This document shows positions 1 through 8,733 of a DNA stretch of 63,195 nt, piece by piece (position 1 is the first letter of the stretch; every line of letters begins with the position of its first letter). Under the pieces are notes generated by a model. The model worked only from the letters and a program-made list of their open reading frames with translations. It had not been told where the DNA came from and did no database searches. A program made the position numbers and the translations under genes. This DNA comes from Brevibacterium sp. ZH18 (lineage in GTDB: Bacteria > Actinomycetota > Actinomycetes > Actinomycetales > Brevibacteriaceae): assembly GCF_022748595.1 (NCBI RefSeq), contig NZ_JALDSX010000018.1:1-63195 (forward strand), given 5' to 3'.

Positions 1-97
1 TTGGGATTCCGTAACCGGAGCAACTACCTCATCCGATCACTGCTCCACGCTGGCGGAATGAGTAGGCTCCTACAGCCCTATTTATGAAGAGCCCGTA

Positions 98-712
98 ATG
101 CGCATCCACGCGTGGATCAGTTCGCGCATCGCCCGCAGACCCACCTCGGTGATGGCGGCGGGAATGATCGCTGACGCACCTGCACAGTACTGGCGCCGGG
201 TCGCTGGGCTCGCCATGATCACCTTCATTGCAGTCGTCGGCGGCGCTGGCACGGCGATGATGCAGGGAGATCAGGGCGAGATGAGTGCTGAGGAGAAGGC
301 CGTCATGGGCCCGTTCCAGTACACGGCCGATGACATCTTCACGGGACTGATCCTGACGCTGGCGATCGCGTTCGTCTTCATCATCATCTCCGCGACGATC
401 AACCAGGCTGCGGACATCCTCGACCGCACCTCGACCTACCGGGAGCTGCATTCGGCGGGCATGACGCAGTCGATGATGCACCGGGTCACCGTCAACGCTG
501 TCATGTCACCCATCATCCTTGTCACACTCGTCTCCCTGGTGCTGGGCGGAATGCTCGCCGCGCTGATGGCCTCGGCCGGCGACCTCGGTGATCCGATGAC
601 CATCGCCGTCGTCGCATCGGTGCTGGTGGGCGGCATCGCCATGGTGTGGGTGGGGCTCCAGTTCACCCGCCCGCTGGTGCGTCGCGTCACCGTGGTGACC
701 GCCTCGGTGTGA
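98..712 (+). CDS. FtsX-like ABC transporter permease, C-terminal fragment
   Basis: The 204-residue product looks like the C-terminal membrane domain of an FtsX/MacB-type ABC permease. There are hydrophobic segments near residues 38-60, 86-112, 137-160 and 170-192, and an Arg-rich segment ahead of the first one that is typical of the inner edge of these permeases. Family members are normally 400-850 residues with an extracellular domain, and that part is missing. The frame is closed by TGA at 59-61, so the gene cannot continue off the left end of the window. Either it is a 5'-truncated remnant or the N-terminal half sits upstream in another frame. No matching ATPase gene is visible. The start at ATG 98 is the first one available and has no good ribosome binding site. 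Confidence 0.5.
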   Translation: MRIHAWISSRIARRPTSVMAAGMIADAPAQYWRRVAGLAMITFIAVVGGAGTAMMQGDQGEMSAEEKAVMGPFQYTADDIFTGLILTLAIAFVFIIISATINQAADILDRTSTYRELHSAGMTQSMMHRVTVNAVMSPIILVTLVSLVLGGMLAALMASAGDLGDPMTIAVVASVLVGGIAMVWVGLQFTRPLVRRVTVVTASV

Positions 713-724
713 AATCGGGTTCTC

Positions 725-759
725 GGGCCCAGCGCGTGGGACGCCCACGTGCTGGGCCC
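725..759 (+). terminator. Strong hairpin after the permease fragment
   Basis: A 16-bp stem (left arm 725-740, right arm 744-759) closes over a 3-nt loop with one G-T pair, and two further bases pair outside it. No T-run follows, so it may be a rho-independent-like terminator of the high-GC type or an mRNA 3'-end stabiliser. It lies just after the stop of the permease fragment and ahead of dnaB. Confidence 0.6.
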
Positions 760-945
760 GATGGCATTCCTCACCATTCTCACGTCAGTGGTCCTGGGTA
801 TCGTCGTCATCAGATCGGGACCGCCGCTGGCGGGACTGCAACGGGCGCCCTTCGTGCGGGGTCCGACGTGAGCGTCTGCTCACAGTCGGATTCCCTCGCC
901 GAGGCGGGTCCGGGTTCGACGGCATCTGCGTCGTTTCGATCCGGG

Positions 946-951
946 TACAGT
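946..951 (+). promoter_or_regulatory. Possible -10 box (TACAGT) for dnaB
   Basis: TACAGT fits the actinobacterial TANNNT -10 pattern and lies about 90 bp before the dnaB start. No convincing -35 is visible. The rest of 713-1042 holds no credible gene. Confidence 0.3.
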
Positions 952-1042
952 TGGAGGGCGTTCAAGGCTGGTCCTGACGCTTGACGGAGCGGGCCCGACC
1001 GGGCTCGGCGAGTCAGTCAGGGTGCGAGGAAGAGGAAGACAA

Positions 1043-2380
1043 GTGAGCAACAATCAGGGGTTTGACGGGCTGAGGACCCCGCCGCAGGACGTCGAGGCGG
1101 AGCAGAGCGTCCTTGGTGCGATGCTTCTGTCCAAGGATGCGATCGCCGACTGCGTCGAGTCCATGGCCGGTGACGACTTCTACAAACCTGCTCACGAGAC
1201 CATCTACGAGGCTGTCCTCGATCTGTACTCGCGGGGTGAACCAGCGGACTCCGTGACCGTAGCCAACTACCTCACGAAGACCGGTGACCTGTCGCGGGTC
1301 GGCGGCGCGGCCTATCTGCACACACTGATCTCCTCTGTTCCGACGGCCGCGAATGCCGGCTACTATGCTGCGATCGTGCGCGAGCAGGCGGTCCTGCGTC
1401 GCCTCGTCGAGGCCGGCACCCGCATCGTGCAGATGGGCTATGACGCGGAGGGTGACACCGACGAGGTCGTCAACTCGGCGCAGGCGGAGATCTATCAGGT
1501 CACCGAGCGCCACACCACTGAGGATTATGTGATCCTCTCCGACATCCTCGGCGAGGTCGCCCAGGAGATCGAGCGCAACGGCGACACCGATGGCATGACT
1601 GCCGGTGTGCCGACCGGATTCACCGAATTCGACCAGCTCACCAACGGTCTCCATCCGGGCACGATGATCGTCATCGCGGCTCGTCCCGGTGTCGGCAAGT
1701 CCACCTTGGCGTTGGACTTCATGCGCTCAGCGGCGATCCACCACGGTCAGGCCGCTGTGTTCTTCTCCTTGGAGATGGGAAAGAACGAACTCGTCATGCG
1801 TCTGCTGTCGGCGGAATCCGAGATTCCTCTGCAGAACCTTCGCCGCGGCGAGCTGAGTCCCCACGACTGGACGACTCTGGCCGCCACGGAGGCCCGCATC
1901 AACGATGCGCCGCTCTACGTCGACGATTCGCCGAACATGGCTCTGACCGAGATCCGTGCGAAGTGCCGCCGTCTCAAGCAGCAGCACGATCTGAAGATGG
2001 TGTGCGTCGACTACCTGCAGCTGATGAGCTCAGGCAAACGCGTCGAATCACGCCAGCAGGAGGTCTCGGAGTTCTCCCGTTCGCTCAAGCTGTTGGCCAA
2101 AGAGCTCGAAGTCCCGGTCATCGCGCTCTCGCAGCTCAACCGTGGCAGTGAGCAGAGAACGGACAAGCGGCCGATGATCTCCGACCTGCGTGAGTCCGGT
2201 TCGATTGAGCAGGATGCCGACATGGTTCTGCTCATCCACCGTGACGATATGTACGACAAAGAGCACGAGCGCGCCGGAGAGGCCGACATCATCGTCGCCA
2301 AGCACCGTGCCGGTCCGACCGCTGACATCTCCGTGGCATTCCAGGGCGCGAAGTCCCGGTTCGTCAACATGCCGCAATAG
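1043..2380 (+). CDS. dnaB: Replicative DNA helicase DnaB
   Basis: DnaB is the hexameric 5'-3' helicase that unwinds DNA at the replication fork and recruits primase. The 445-residue product has the N-terminal DnaB domain (about residues 10-115) and the RecA-like C-terminal domain. Visible motifs are Walker A (ARPGVGKST), the Walker B region (CVDYLQLM) and the DLRESGSIEQDAD segment near the C-terminus. No intein is present, and the length is normal for actinobacteria. GTG 1043 is chosen over GTG 1022 because the purine-rich AGGAAGAGG lies at a good distance before it and the protein then begins MSNNQG. In many actinobacteria dnaB follows the rpsF-ssb-rpsR-rplI genes; here an unrelated permease fragment is upstream. 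Confidence 0.97.
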   Translation: MSNNQGFDGLRTPPQDVEAEQSVLGAMLLSKDAIADCVESMAGDDFYKPAHETIYEAVLDLYSRGEPADSVTVANYLTKTGDLSRVGGAAYLHTLISSVPTAANAGYYAAIVREQAVLRRLVEAGTRIVQMGYDAEGDTDEVVNSAQAEIYQVTERHTTEDYVILSDILGEVAQEIERNGDTDGMTAGVPTGFTEFDQLTNGLHPGTMIVIAARPGVGKSTLALDFMRSAAIHHGQAAVFFSLEMGKNELVMRLLSAESEIPLQNLRRGELSPHDWTTLAATEARINDAPLYVDDSPNMALTEIRAKCRRLKQQHDLKMVCVDYLQLMSSGKRVESRQQEVSEFSRSLKLLAKELEVPVIALSQLNRGSEQRTDKRPMISDLRESGSIEQDADMVLLIHRDDMYDKEHERAGEADIIVAKHRAGPTADISVAFQGAKSRFVNMPQ

Positions 2381-2492
2381 GGGTGCACCTGTTGTAGAGA
2401 TGTGATTTGCTCGTCCACAGCGCCGAATGTGGTGCTGACGTCGCCGCCTGCCTAGACCGATAGTCCATTTTGGAGGAGGCAGTACCTCGCCT

Positions 2493-3059
2493 TCAGTTCT
2501 CAGCCGCGCCGAGTCTGTGGAGTCGACCAGCCCCGAGCCATTGCTTCGCGTTGAACTCGGTGAACGTGGACACGTACTCGAAGCCGAGTCGCCGTGCGAG
2601 AGCGATGGACGCCGCATTCGCGGTCTGCGTGACGACGAGAACTGTCTGATCCCGAAGCTGCGTGGCCGCGGTTCGCAGGAGCAGAGATGCTGCTTCACTC
2701 GCCAGTCCCTGTCCCCATGACTGGCGTCGCAGCAGGTAGGACAGCTCCAACTCCTCGGCGTTCGGTTCGACATGACCGGGGCGATGGGCAGGACGCCGTT
2801 CGAGCATGAGTGTGCCGAGCAGTGCCCCTGTCGACTGCTCAACGATGACGAAAGCTCCAGGGTCCTCGGTGACAGATGTGATTCCGCGGGTCTCGATGTG
2901 CGCGCGCAGCTGTTCAGCCGATACCGGGCCACCGAGGTAGCGGCGAACTTCGGCGTCTGCAGACATCTCGACATAGGCGTCGAGATCCTCGGGCATCGCT
3001 TTTCGCAGGAGTATCCGCTCGGATTGGGCACGGGTGAAGGGCAGCGCGAGTGTGGCCAT
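2493..3059 (-). CDS. GNAT-family N-acetyltransferase (RimJ/RimL-like)
   Basis: This 188-residue single-domain protein has the GNAT fold. The N-terminal ILLRKAMPEDLDAYVEM segment is typical of the RimJ/RimL branch. The acetyl-CoA-binding region reads LRRQSWGQGLASEAASLLL (about residues 110-128), followed by TANAASIALARRLGFEYV. It probably acetylates an amine of a small molecule or a protein N-terminus; the substrate cannot be read from the sequence. It is transcribed divergently from the LysR gene to its right, so that regulator may control it. Confidence 0.85.
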   Translation of the reverse strand: MATLALPFTRAQSERILLRKAMPEDLDAYVEMSADAEVRRYLGGPVSAEQLRAHIETRGITSVTEDPGAFVIVEQSTGALLGTLMLERRPAHRPGHVEPNAEELELSYLLRRQSWGQGLASEAASLLLRTAATQLRDQTVLVVTQTANAASIALARRLGFEYVSTFTEFNAKQWLGAGRLHRLGAAEN

Positions 3060-3153
3060 GTGCCTACTGTGCCCTTATCGCGTCGATGCAGTCCACATGA
3101 GCGCCTGTGCACACGATCTGTGAATAAGTGGCACAAAACGCAGTAGTGGTGCG

Positions 3154-3159
3154 TAATAT
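3154..3159 (+). promoter_or_regulatory. -10 box TAATAT of a leaderless LysR promoter
   Basis: TAATAT ends 7 nt before ATG 3167, which would place the transcription start at or next to the start codon. Confidence 0.55.
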
Positions 3160-3166
3160 CGCAGAT

Positions 3167-4090
3167 ATGGACACGACGCCCAACGACCTTCTGGTGCTGC
3201 TCACCGTCTCCCGGTCGGCCAAGTTCACGACGGCAGCGGCGACCCTCGGACTCAACCACACGACTATCTCGCGCCGAATCGCGGCCTTGGAGAAGGCTCT
3301 CGGCGGACGCGTTCTGTCGCGGGCGGCCGGCGGCTGGGAGCTCACCGAATTGGGTGCGGAGGCCGTGCGGGTGGCCGAACAGGTCGAAGATGCGGTGCAC
3401 CGCCTCGGCGACTCTGGCCGTGCCCCGGACCCGATCACCGGAGTGGTCCGGATGACGGCCACCGACGGTTTCAGTGCCTATGTGGCCGCGCCCGCCGTGA
3501 CCAAACTGCGGCGTCAGCACCCCGGGTTGAGCGTGGAGATCGTGACCGTCACGCGTCAGGCTCTGCAGCAGCGTTCGGGCTTGGATATCGAAGTCGTTGT
3601 GGGTGAACCTCAAGTCCATCGCGCGGAGGCATTCAAGCTCGGTGACTACGAACTGGGAATGTACGCCTCAGAGGACTATCTGGCCGAGCACGGAACTCCG
3701 ACCACGGTCGAGGAGATCGTCGAACATCGTCTGGTGTACTTCGTGGATTCCATGCTTCAAGTCGACGACCTCGACGCTCCGCGCCGATTGGTCCCGACGA
3801 TGAAGGACGGACTGTCGTCGACCAATGTGTTCATTCACGTGGAAGCCACCCGTGCTGGTGCGGGAATCGGCTTCCTGCCCTGTTTCATGGGTGACCTGCA
3901 TTCCGACCTGGTTCGGCTGCTCCCGGAGTCCCTGTCCGAGAGGCTGCCCTACTGGATGGTGCTGCGGCCCGATTCGATGCGCCGCCCCGCCGTCGCTGCT
4001 GTCGTCCAGGCCCTGCGTGACCAGACGGTCGCTCATAAAAAGGCTCTGTTGGGTCAGCGTGGTACTCAACCAGTGTCGTCGCGTTCATAG
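3167..4090 (+). CDS. LysR-family transcriptional regulator
   Basis: The N-terminal winged helix-turn-helix (about residues 4-62 from this start) carries the typical AAATLGLNHTTISRRIAALE recognition region. The rest is a substrate-binding domain of the usual length, about 307 residues in all. The start is placed at ATG 3167 rather than GTG 3128: LysR proteins normally begin only a few residues before the helix-turn-helix, and a -10 box sits 7 nt upstream. The gene is divergent from the GNAT gene, the common arrangement in which a LysR protein regulates its neighbour and itself. The inducer is unknown. Confidence 0.9.
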   Translation: MDTTPNDLLVLLTVSRSAKFTTAAATLGLNHTTISRRIAALEKALGGRVLSRAAGGWELTELGAEAVRVAEQVEDAVHRLGDSGRAPDPITGVVRMTATDGFSAYVAAPAVTKLRRQHPGLSVEIVTVTRQALQQRSGLDIEVVVGEPQVHRAEAFKLGDYELGMYASEDYLAEHGTPTTVEEIVEHRLVYFVDSMLQVDDLDAPRRLVPTMKDGLSSTNVFIHVEATRAGAGIGFLPCFMGDLHSDLVRLLPESLSERLPYWMVLRPDSMRRPAVAAVVQALRDQTVAHKKALLGQRGTQPVSSRS

Positions 4091-4190
4091 ACAGGACGAA
4101 CGTATCGCTCACTGACGATCCGACCTCGGAGCGCACGTACGATCAGCGTGATCTCTCGGGTCAACCCCAGATGCTGTGGAGCTCGTATCT

Positions 4191-4688
4191 TCACAGGTCC
4201 ATGGCAAAGACGACGTGGACCGGCGATGCGTGGCGCAGTGTTCGATCGAGTTTCATGCCGACCTTCTCAGCCACGCGCTGGGAGGCTCTGTTGTCCCGGT
4301 GGATGATCGAGACCAAATGGGATGCCAGTGAATGCGAACTGGCGTATTCGCGACAGGCAACGGCCGCCTCGGTGGCATAGCCGAACTTCTGAGCCGAGGA
4401 CTTCACGTGGTATCCGAGCTCCAGGGTAGGCGTGTCATCGACCGTCTGCCAGGTCAGGCCGCAGTCGCCGAGGAAGTCACCATCGTGAGTCGTGATGATC
4501 CAGAGTCCATGACCGTGGTCGGCGTAGCTGCGCAGATTCCAGTCGATCCAACCAGCGGCCTCAGGCCGGTCCTTGGGACGCGGGTAGTACTCCATGACTT
4601 GGGGATCGCCGAGGAGGTTCGCCATATCGTCGAGATCATCCGGTGACATCTCACGAAATCTCAGGCGGGGTGTCGCGTTGGGAAGCAT
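4191..4688 (-). CDS. GNAT-family N-acetyltransferase
   Basis: The 165-residue protein starts MLPNATPRLRFREMSPDD, the usual beginning of RimJ/RimL-type GNATs. It contains the family core (LGYHVKSSAQKFGYATEAAVACREYA and NRASQRVAEKVGMKL). The open frame runs back to 4862 but would then overlap the divergent SRPBCC gene; ATG 4688 has a -10-like TAGTCT 7 nt upstream (4696-4701 on the complement), so a leaderless start there fits best. Its stop faces the end of the LysR gene, 100 bp away. The substrate is unknown. Confidence 0.85.
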   Translation of the reverse strand: MLPNATPRLRFREMSPDDLDDMANLLGDPQVMEYYPRPKDRPEAAGWIDWNLRSYADHGHGLWIITTHDGDFLGDCGLTWQTVDDTPTLELGYHVKSSAQKFGYATEAAVACREYASSHSLASHLVSIIHRDNRASQRVAEKVGMKLDRTLRHASPVHVVFAMDL

Positions 4689-4695
4689 GGGAGTC

Positions 4696-4724
4696 AGACT
4701 ACGCTTCAACTGCACCACTAGGCT
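4696..4724. promoter_or_regulatory. Divergent promoters: TAGTCT (-) and TAGGCT (+)
   Basis: On the minus strand TAGTCT (4696-4701) lies 7 nt before the GNAT start. On the plus strand TAGGCT (4719-4724) lies about 25 nt before the SRPBCC start. The two genes therefore share a very short control region. Confidence 0.4.
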
Positions 4725-4749
4725 GGACTCAACCGACGAAGGGAACTCG

Positions 4750-5253
4750 ATGAAACGCACTGCGCAGGTCAGCGACAGCATGATCATCAATGTCGATGCG
4801 GACACTCTGTGGGCGCAGGTGGCCGATCCGACACAGATGCCTCGTTGGAGTCCTGAGAACATTGGCGCTCACACTCCTGCGGAGTCCCGCCCTCTGCAGG
4901 TGGGCGAAGTCTTCGAGGGCAGCAACCATCGTAGCCGGGCACAGTGGGTCACCGAGTGTGTCGTCACCGCCTCCGAGCCGGGCCGGCGATTTGCCTTCCA
5001 GGTGCGCAGGATCGGAGCGGGATCGCCTGTGATCAGCGCAGACATCGCCACCTGGGTCTACGATTTCGAGGACGTTGGCGGGCGCACTCGCATCACCGAA
5101 ACCTGGAACGACGACCGCTCAGCTTGGCCCGACTGGGTCGCGGCAATCATCGACCGTGTGCTCACCGGCGGCAGCAGCTTCGCAGATTTCCAGCGACGCA
5201 ACATCCACTGGACTCTGACCACGATGAAGGACGAGTTCGAACTGACGAGCTGA
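4750..5253 (+). CDS. SRPBCC-family (polyketide cyclase/START-like) protein
   Basis: The 167-residue product has the helix-grip layout of the SRPBCC superfamily: an N-terminal strand, then DADTLWAQVADPTQMPRWSPE, a series of beta strands, and a long C-terminal helix ending in LTTMKDEFELTS. These proteins bind hydrophobic ligands or act as cyclases or stress proteins. Nothing in the sequence fixes the ligand. The start is ATG 4750, preceded by AAGGGAACTCG. It is divergent from the GNAT gene. Confidence 0.8.
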   Translation: MKRTAQVSDSMIINVDADTLWAQVADPTQMPRWSPENIGAHTPAESRPLQVGEVFEGSNHRSRAQWVTECVVTASEPGRRFAFQVRRIGAGSPVISADIATWVYDFEDVGGRTRITETWNDDRSAWPDWVAAIIDRVLTGGSSFADFQRRNIHWTLTTMKDEFELTS

Positions 5254-5370
5254 ATAGGACTCTGGGAAGCCGCAATGGAGAGGCGTGAGGCAATCAAAGT
5301 CGTGCTCAATCGGTGAGCACGATTCCACCCGAGAGTACAGAATTGCGAGAAACACGAAAGGATGGACACT

Positions 5371-5943
5371 ATGGAACTCAACGACCTGCTCGAAGCGCTC
5401 AACGCCGGCGAGACGATCGACGGCGGTTCGCCGCTGCACGAGGTGATGCACCGCAGCAGCCAGGAAGCGCTGCGCATCACCGCAGAACTCAACGGTCGCT
5501 ACCACGAGCCCGCCGAGGTCAGGGAGCTCCTGACTCAGCTGACGGGCCGACAAGTGGCCGAGACGGTGACGATGTTCCCACCCTTCCACACTGACTTCGG
5601 GAAGAACACCAGACTGGGTGAGAGGGTCTTCATCAATTCCGGATGCAGCTTCCAAGACCAGGGCGGGATCACGATCGGCGACGACAGCCTCATCGGTCAC
5701 AACACCGTCATGGCGACGCTCAATCACGACATCGCACCTGATCGTCGGGCCGATATGCACCCTGCGCCCATCACCATCGGCCGCAACGTCTGGATCGGTT
5801 CGAACGTGACCGTCCTCGCCGGGGTAACGATCGGTGATGACTCCGTGGTCGCGGCCGCTTCAGTCGTGACCAAAGACGTCCCGGCAGGATCGATCGTCGT
5901 CGGCTCGCCAGCGCGCGTGGTGCGGTCGGTCACTGACCACTGA
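5371..5943 (+). CDS. Sugar O-acetyltransferase, left-handed beta-helix type (LacA/Maa-like)
   Basis: The 190-residue protein has the N-terminal helical cap of maltose/galactoside acetyltransferases (LHEVMHRSSQEALRITAELNG) and then hexapeptide repeats (ITIGDDSLIGHNTVMATLNHD, ITIGRNVWIGSNVTVLAGVTIGDDSVV). The catalytic His lies in the LNHD region. It would transfer acetyl from acetyl-CoA to a sugar hydroxyl. ATG 5371 is preferred to ATG 5362 because GAAAGGA then sits 8 nt before it. The last codons and the stop lie inside a heptamer tandem repeat (5931-6007), so the C-terminus may vary between strains. Confidence 0.88.
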   Translation: MELNDLLEALNAGETIDGGSPLHEVMHRSSQEALRITAELNGRYHEPAEVRELLTQLTGRQVAETVTMFPPFHTDFGKNTRLGERVFINSGCSFQDQGGITIGDDSLIGHNTVMATLNHDIAPDRRADMHPAPITIGRNVWIGSNVTVLAGVTIGDDSVVAAASVVTKDVPAGSIVVGSPARVVRSVTDH

Positions 5944-6007
5944 CCACTGACCACTGACCACTGACCACTGACCACTGACCGCTGACCGCTGACCGCTGAT
6001 CACTGAC
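5931..6007. repeat. Heptamer tandem repeat, 11 copies of CACTGAC or variants
   Basis: Seven exact copies of CACTGAC (5931-5979) are followed by CGCTGAC, CGCTGAC, CGCTGAT and CACTGAC. The acetyltransferase stop codon is the TGA of the second copy. Because 7 is not a multiple of 3, the reduplicated TGA appears in all three frames. Confidence 0.95.
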
Positions 6008-6084
6008 TCTGCAGGCTCGCGGCGTATGGTGCCGGCTCCAAGAGGGGCTGAGCCCGGTGGTGTTTCTGTCGCGATGCTGGTGGA

Positions 6085-7641
6085 TTACCTGGCCGCGACT
6101 CCTGGACCCAGCGGAAGCCCGATCAGGTACCACGCGATGAACAGAACGAGCCAGACGATCAGATTCACCAGTGCAATCGGCAGCACAAGCGACATGAGCG
6201 TGCCGACGCCGGCGTTCGGTCGATGCTGTCGGATGAAGCCCAGGGCGAGCACGAAGTAGGGGCTCATCGGTGTGAGGCTGTTGGTGGGCGCGTCCGCGAT
6301 GCGGAACATGGCCTGAGTCGTCTCGGGCTGGATGTCGAGCAGCATGAGCATGGGAACCAGGACCGGTGCCACGAACGCATACATGGCCGATCCTGAGGTC
6401 AGAACCAGATTGAGACAGCTGATGAAGAGAACCGCGGCGACGAAGACGACGATCGGTGACGCACCCAAGCGATCGAGGGCTCCGGCTCCTTCGATGGCGA
6501 TGACCTGACCGATGTTCGTCCACTTGAAATAGGCGAGGAACTGGGACGCGGCGAAGAACAGGACGATCACCGGTACCAATGCTGCGACTCCTGGTGCCAT
6601 CAGATCTGGGATGTCGCTGAACTTCTTGATCGACCCGTGGATGACGCCGTAGACGATTCCGACGATGGCGAAGAACAGCATCATGATGACGGCGATGTTA
6701 TTCATTAGCGGCGAATCGAGGACGCTGCCGTTCTCTCCACGCAGGGGCGAACCGGCAGGAAGGACAGCCAGCACGAGCAGGGCGAAGAAGACGAGGGTTG
6801 CGATGCCGGCGCCGACCATTCCGCGTCGCTCCGACTGCTGAAGCTTCATGTCCGGCAGCGGTTCGGCGTCGATCGACGGTTCGGCTGCTTCGAGCGCCGC
6901 CACTCGCTTTGCGACGACCAGTTCGACGACCATGGTGATCGACAGTGCCAGCACAATGGACGAGGAGGCGGAGAAGTAGTAGTTCGACAACGGATTGACT
7001 GAGTAGCTGGGGTCGATCGTGTGCGCAGCGGCAGTCGACAGTCCGGCGAAGACCGCATCGGACCCGGTGGGGATCAGACCGATACTGCTCGCTCCGCCCA
7101 CAGACACGTAGGCGACGACTGCGCCGATGATCGGGCTGCGTCCCACAGCACGGTAGGCGATCATGGCCAGCGGGATCATCACGGCGAACGCCGCATCACC
7201 GGCGACTTGAGCGGCCATGGCTGTGATCGCGATCGTGAACGTGACATAGCGTGGATTGACCTGGGACAGCATTCCACGCATCAGCGAGGGCAGCAGGCCG
7301 GTGGCGTCGGCGATGGACACGCCCAAAGCCACGACGACGATGAGACCCAGCGGCGGGAAGTTCACGAAGTTCTCGATCGCGTCGTTGAGCATCATCTGCA
7401 CGCCGTCGACGGAGAGGAGGCTCTTGACCGCAACAGTCTTACCGTCGGTGGGATTGACCGATGAGAGCCCAATACGGGAGAACACCGCACTGAGCAGTGC
7501 GACGACGACCGCGAGACCAACGAAGATCCAGAAGGGATGCGGAAGTTTGTTCCCTGCCCGGTCGACGGCCTCAAGGACCTTCAGCACTCCGGCTGAAAAA
7601 CGGCCTTGCTTCTGCGGTTTCGTCGGCGTGACAGTCGACAT
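6085..7641 (-). CDS. AbgT-family transporter (p-aminobenzoyl-glutamate-type)
   Basis: The 518-residue polytopic membrane protein has the AbgT family layout: a soluble N-terminus, then many hydrophobic segments, with the family-typical GDAAFAVMIPLAMIAYRAVG and SVGGASSIGLIPTGSDAVFAG stretches. AbgT proteins import p-aminobenzoyl-glutamate and related acylated amino acids or dipeptides, or export sulfonamides. It is followed on the same strand by no gene but is preceded by iaaA 64 bp away, and an M20 amidohydrolase lies just beyond the RpiR gene. This matches the abgABT idea of importing an amide-linked amino acid and hydrolysing it inside. Confidence 0.9.
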   Translation of the reverse strand: MSTVTPTKPQKQGRFSAGVLKVLEAVDRAGNKLPHPFWIFVGLAVVVALLSAVFSRIGLSSVNPTDGKTVAVKSLLSVDGVQMMLNDAIENFVNFPPLGLIVVVALGVSIADATGLLPSLMRGMLSQVNPRYVTFTIAITAMAAQVAGDAAFAVMIPLAMIAYRAVGRSPIIGAVVAYVSVGGASSIGLIPTGSDAVFAGLSTAAAHTIDPSYSVNPLSNYYFSASSSIVLALSITMVVELVVAKRVAALEAAEPSIDAEPLPDMKLQQSERRGMVGAGIATLVFFALLVLAVLPAGSPLRGENGSVLDSPLMNNIAVIMMLFFAIVGIVYGVIHGSIKKFSDIPDLMAPGVAALVPVIVLFFAASQFLAYFKWTNIGQVIAIEGAGALDRLGASPIVVFVAAVLFISCLNLVLTSGSAMYAFVAPVLVPMLMLLDIQPETTQAMFRIADAPTNSLTPMSPYFVLALGFIRQHRPNAGVGTLMSLVLPIALVNLIVWLVLFIAWYLIGLPLGPGVAAR

Positions 7642-7705
7642 GATGCTCTCCTGTATGAGTCTTGGTGTTGAGAAATCAAAGACGGTAGCTGCTCAGATGC
7701 GGGTG

Positions 7706-8623
7706 TCAGACGTGAGTGCTCAGGCCCGTGCTGCTGGCTGAGCCGTAGTACATGTCGCCGCTGTTGTATGCCGCTATGCCGGCACCCACAGCCGGGACGA
7801 CGATGATTCCGCCCATTCCACCTCGTTCGGCAATCCGGTCCAATACCTGCCCGGTGGCAGTCGCGGGATCCTCACCGGCGAGATCAACGCGTGCGTGGAC
7901 ACTGTGCGCTGCCACCTCGGTGATAAACACCTCTCCAGTGCCGGTGCACGAGACGGCGACGGTCTGATCGTTGGCGAAGGTGCCGCCGCCCACCAGCGGT
8001 GTGTCTCCGATGCGCCCTGGCTCCTGATTGACGATTCCGCCGGTGGACGTAGCCGCAGCCACATGGCCTGAAGCATCACGGGCAACAGCGCCCACGGTGC
8101 CGTGCTGGAATACGGGATTCGGCGCCTTCTGGAAGTTCTCGAGCTCTACGCGGCGTTTGTCGGTGATGAAGTAGTCCTGCTCAGCAGTTTCGACTCCCCA
8201 CGTGGCCAACTGACTATCTGTGGGTGCCCCGAACAGCACATGCTCGGACTGGTCCATGACTGCGCGGGCGCCGGTGACCGGATTTCTTACTGTGGTCACG
8301 CCGGTGACTGCGCCGGAGTTTCCTGCCCCGTCCATGATCGAAGCATCGAGTTCCGCGGTGCCCGCCGAAGTCAGCGCCGCCCCGTGGCCAGCGTTGAAAT
8401 TCGGCGCGTCCTCAAGCTCACGCACGGCAGCGACCACGGCGTCGACGGCGGTGCCACCGTTCTTCAACACCGAATGTCCGGCTGTGATCACCGTGTGCAG
8501 AGCAGCGTGCGCGCTGTCGATATCTTCCTGAGTCAACGGAGTGGACCGATGGCCAGCTCCTCCGTGGACGATGAGAAGCGGCTCGGCTCCCTCGCCGAAC
8601 GACTCTACGATGGTTTCAGGCAT
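7706..8623 (-). CDS. iaaA: Isoaspartyl peptidase / L-asparaginase (Ntn hydrolase)
   Basis: The 305-residue precursor belongs to the plant-type asparaginase family. It is made as one chain and cleaves itself before the nucleophile Thr176, seen in HGTVGAVARD. The substrate-binding segment GGIVNQEPGRIGDTPLVGGGT follows, and the N-terminal LLIVHGGAGH is typical. It hydrolyses isoaspartyl dipeptides and asparagine. The start has GAGGGAG upstream. It appears to form an operon with the AbgT gene downstream and is divergent from the RpiR regulator. Confidence 0.92.
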   Translation of the reverse strand: MPETIVESFGEGAEPLLIVHGGAGHRSTPLTQEDIDSAHAALHTVITAGHSVLKNGGTAVDAVVAAVRELEDAPNFNAGHGAALTSAGTAELDASIMDGAGNSGAVTGVTTVRNPVTGARAVMDQSEHVLFGAPTDSQLATWGVETAEQDYFITDKRRVELENFQKAPNPVFQHGTVGAVARDASGHVAAATSTGGIVNQEPGRIGDTPLVGGGTFANDQTVAVSCTGTGEVFITEVAAHSVHARVDLAGEDPATATGQVLDRIAERGGMGGIIVVPAVGAGIAAYNSGDMYYGSASSTGLSTHV

Positions 8624-8701
8624 TCAGGGTCTCCCTCGGTAGTTCTGAGCGAAGTCAGCTTGTCATAACTGTCCCATTTCTGCAATATACGTCACACTTG
8701 G

Positions 8702-8716
8702 AATGAATATTTCATT
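8702..8716. promoter_or_regulatory. Candidate RpiR operator (palindrome)
   Basis: AATGAA-TAT-TTCATT is a perfect inverted repeat between iaaA and the RpiR gene, just before the ribosome binding site of the latter. RpiR/MurR proteins often bind AT-rich palindromes of this TGAA/TTCA kind, so autoregulation and control of iaaA-abgT is a reasonable inference. Confidence 0.45.
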
Positions 8717-8733
8717 AAATCGAGGAGTCGGAA

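Noticed and set aside
646..984. ORF of 112 codons before dnaB
   Set aside because: It contains the terminator hairpin, has no ribosome binding site, and its translation is random-looking.
2048..3619. Minus-strand open frame of about 520 codons across dnaB, GNAT and LysR genes
   Set aside because: It spans three genes with clear homology-like content in other frames, and its own translation is low-complexity.
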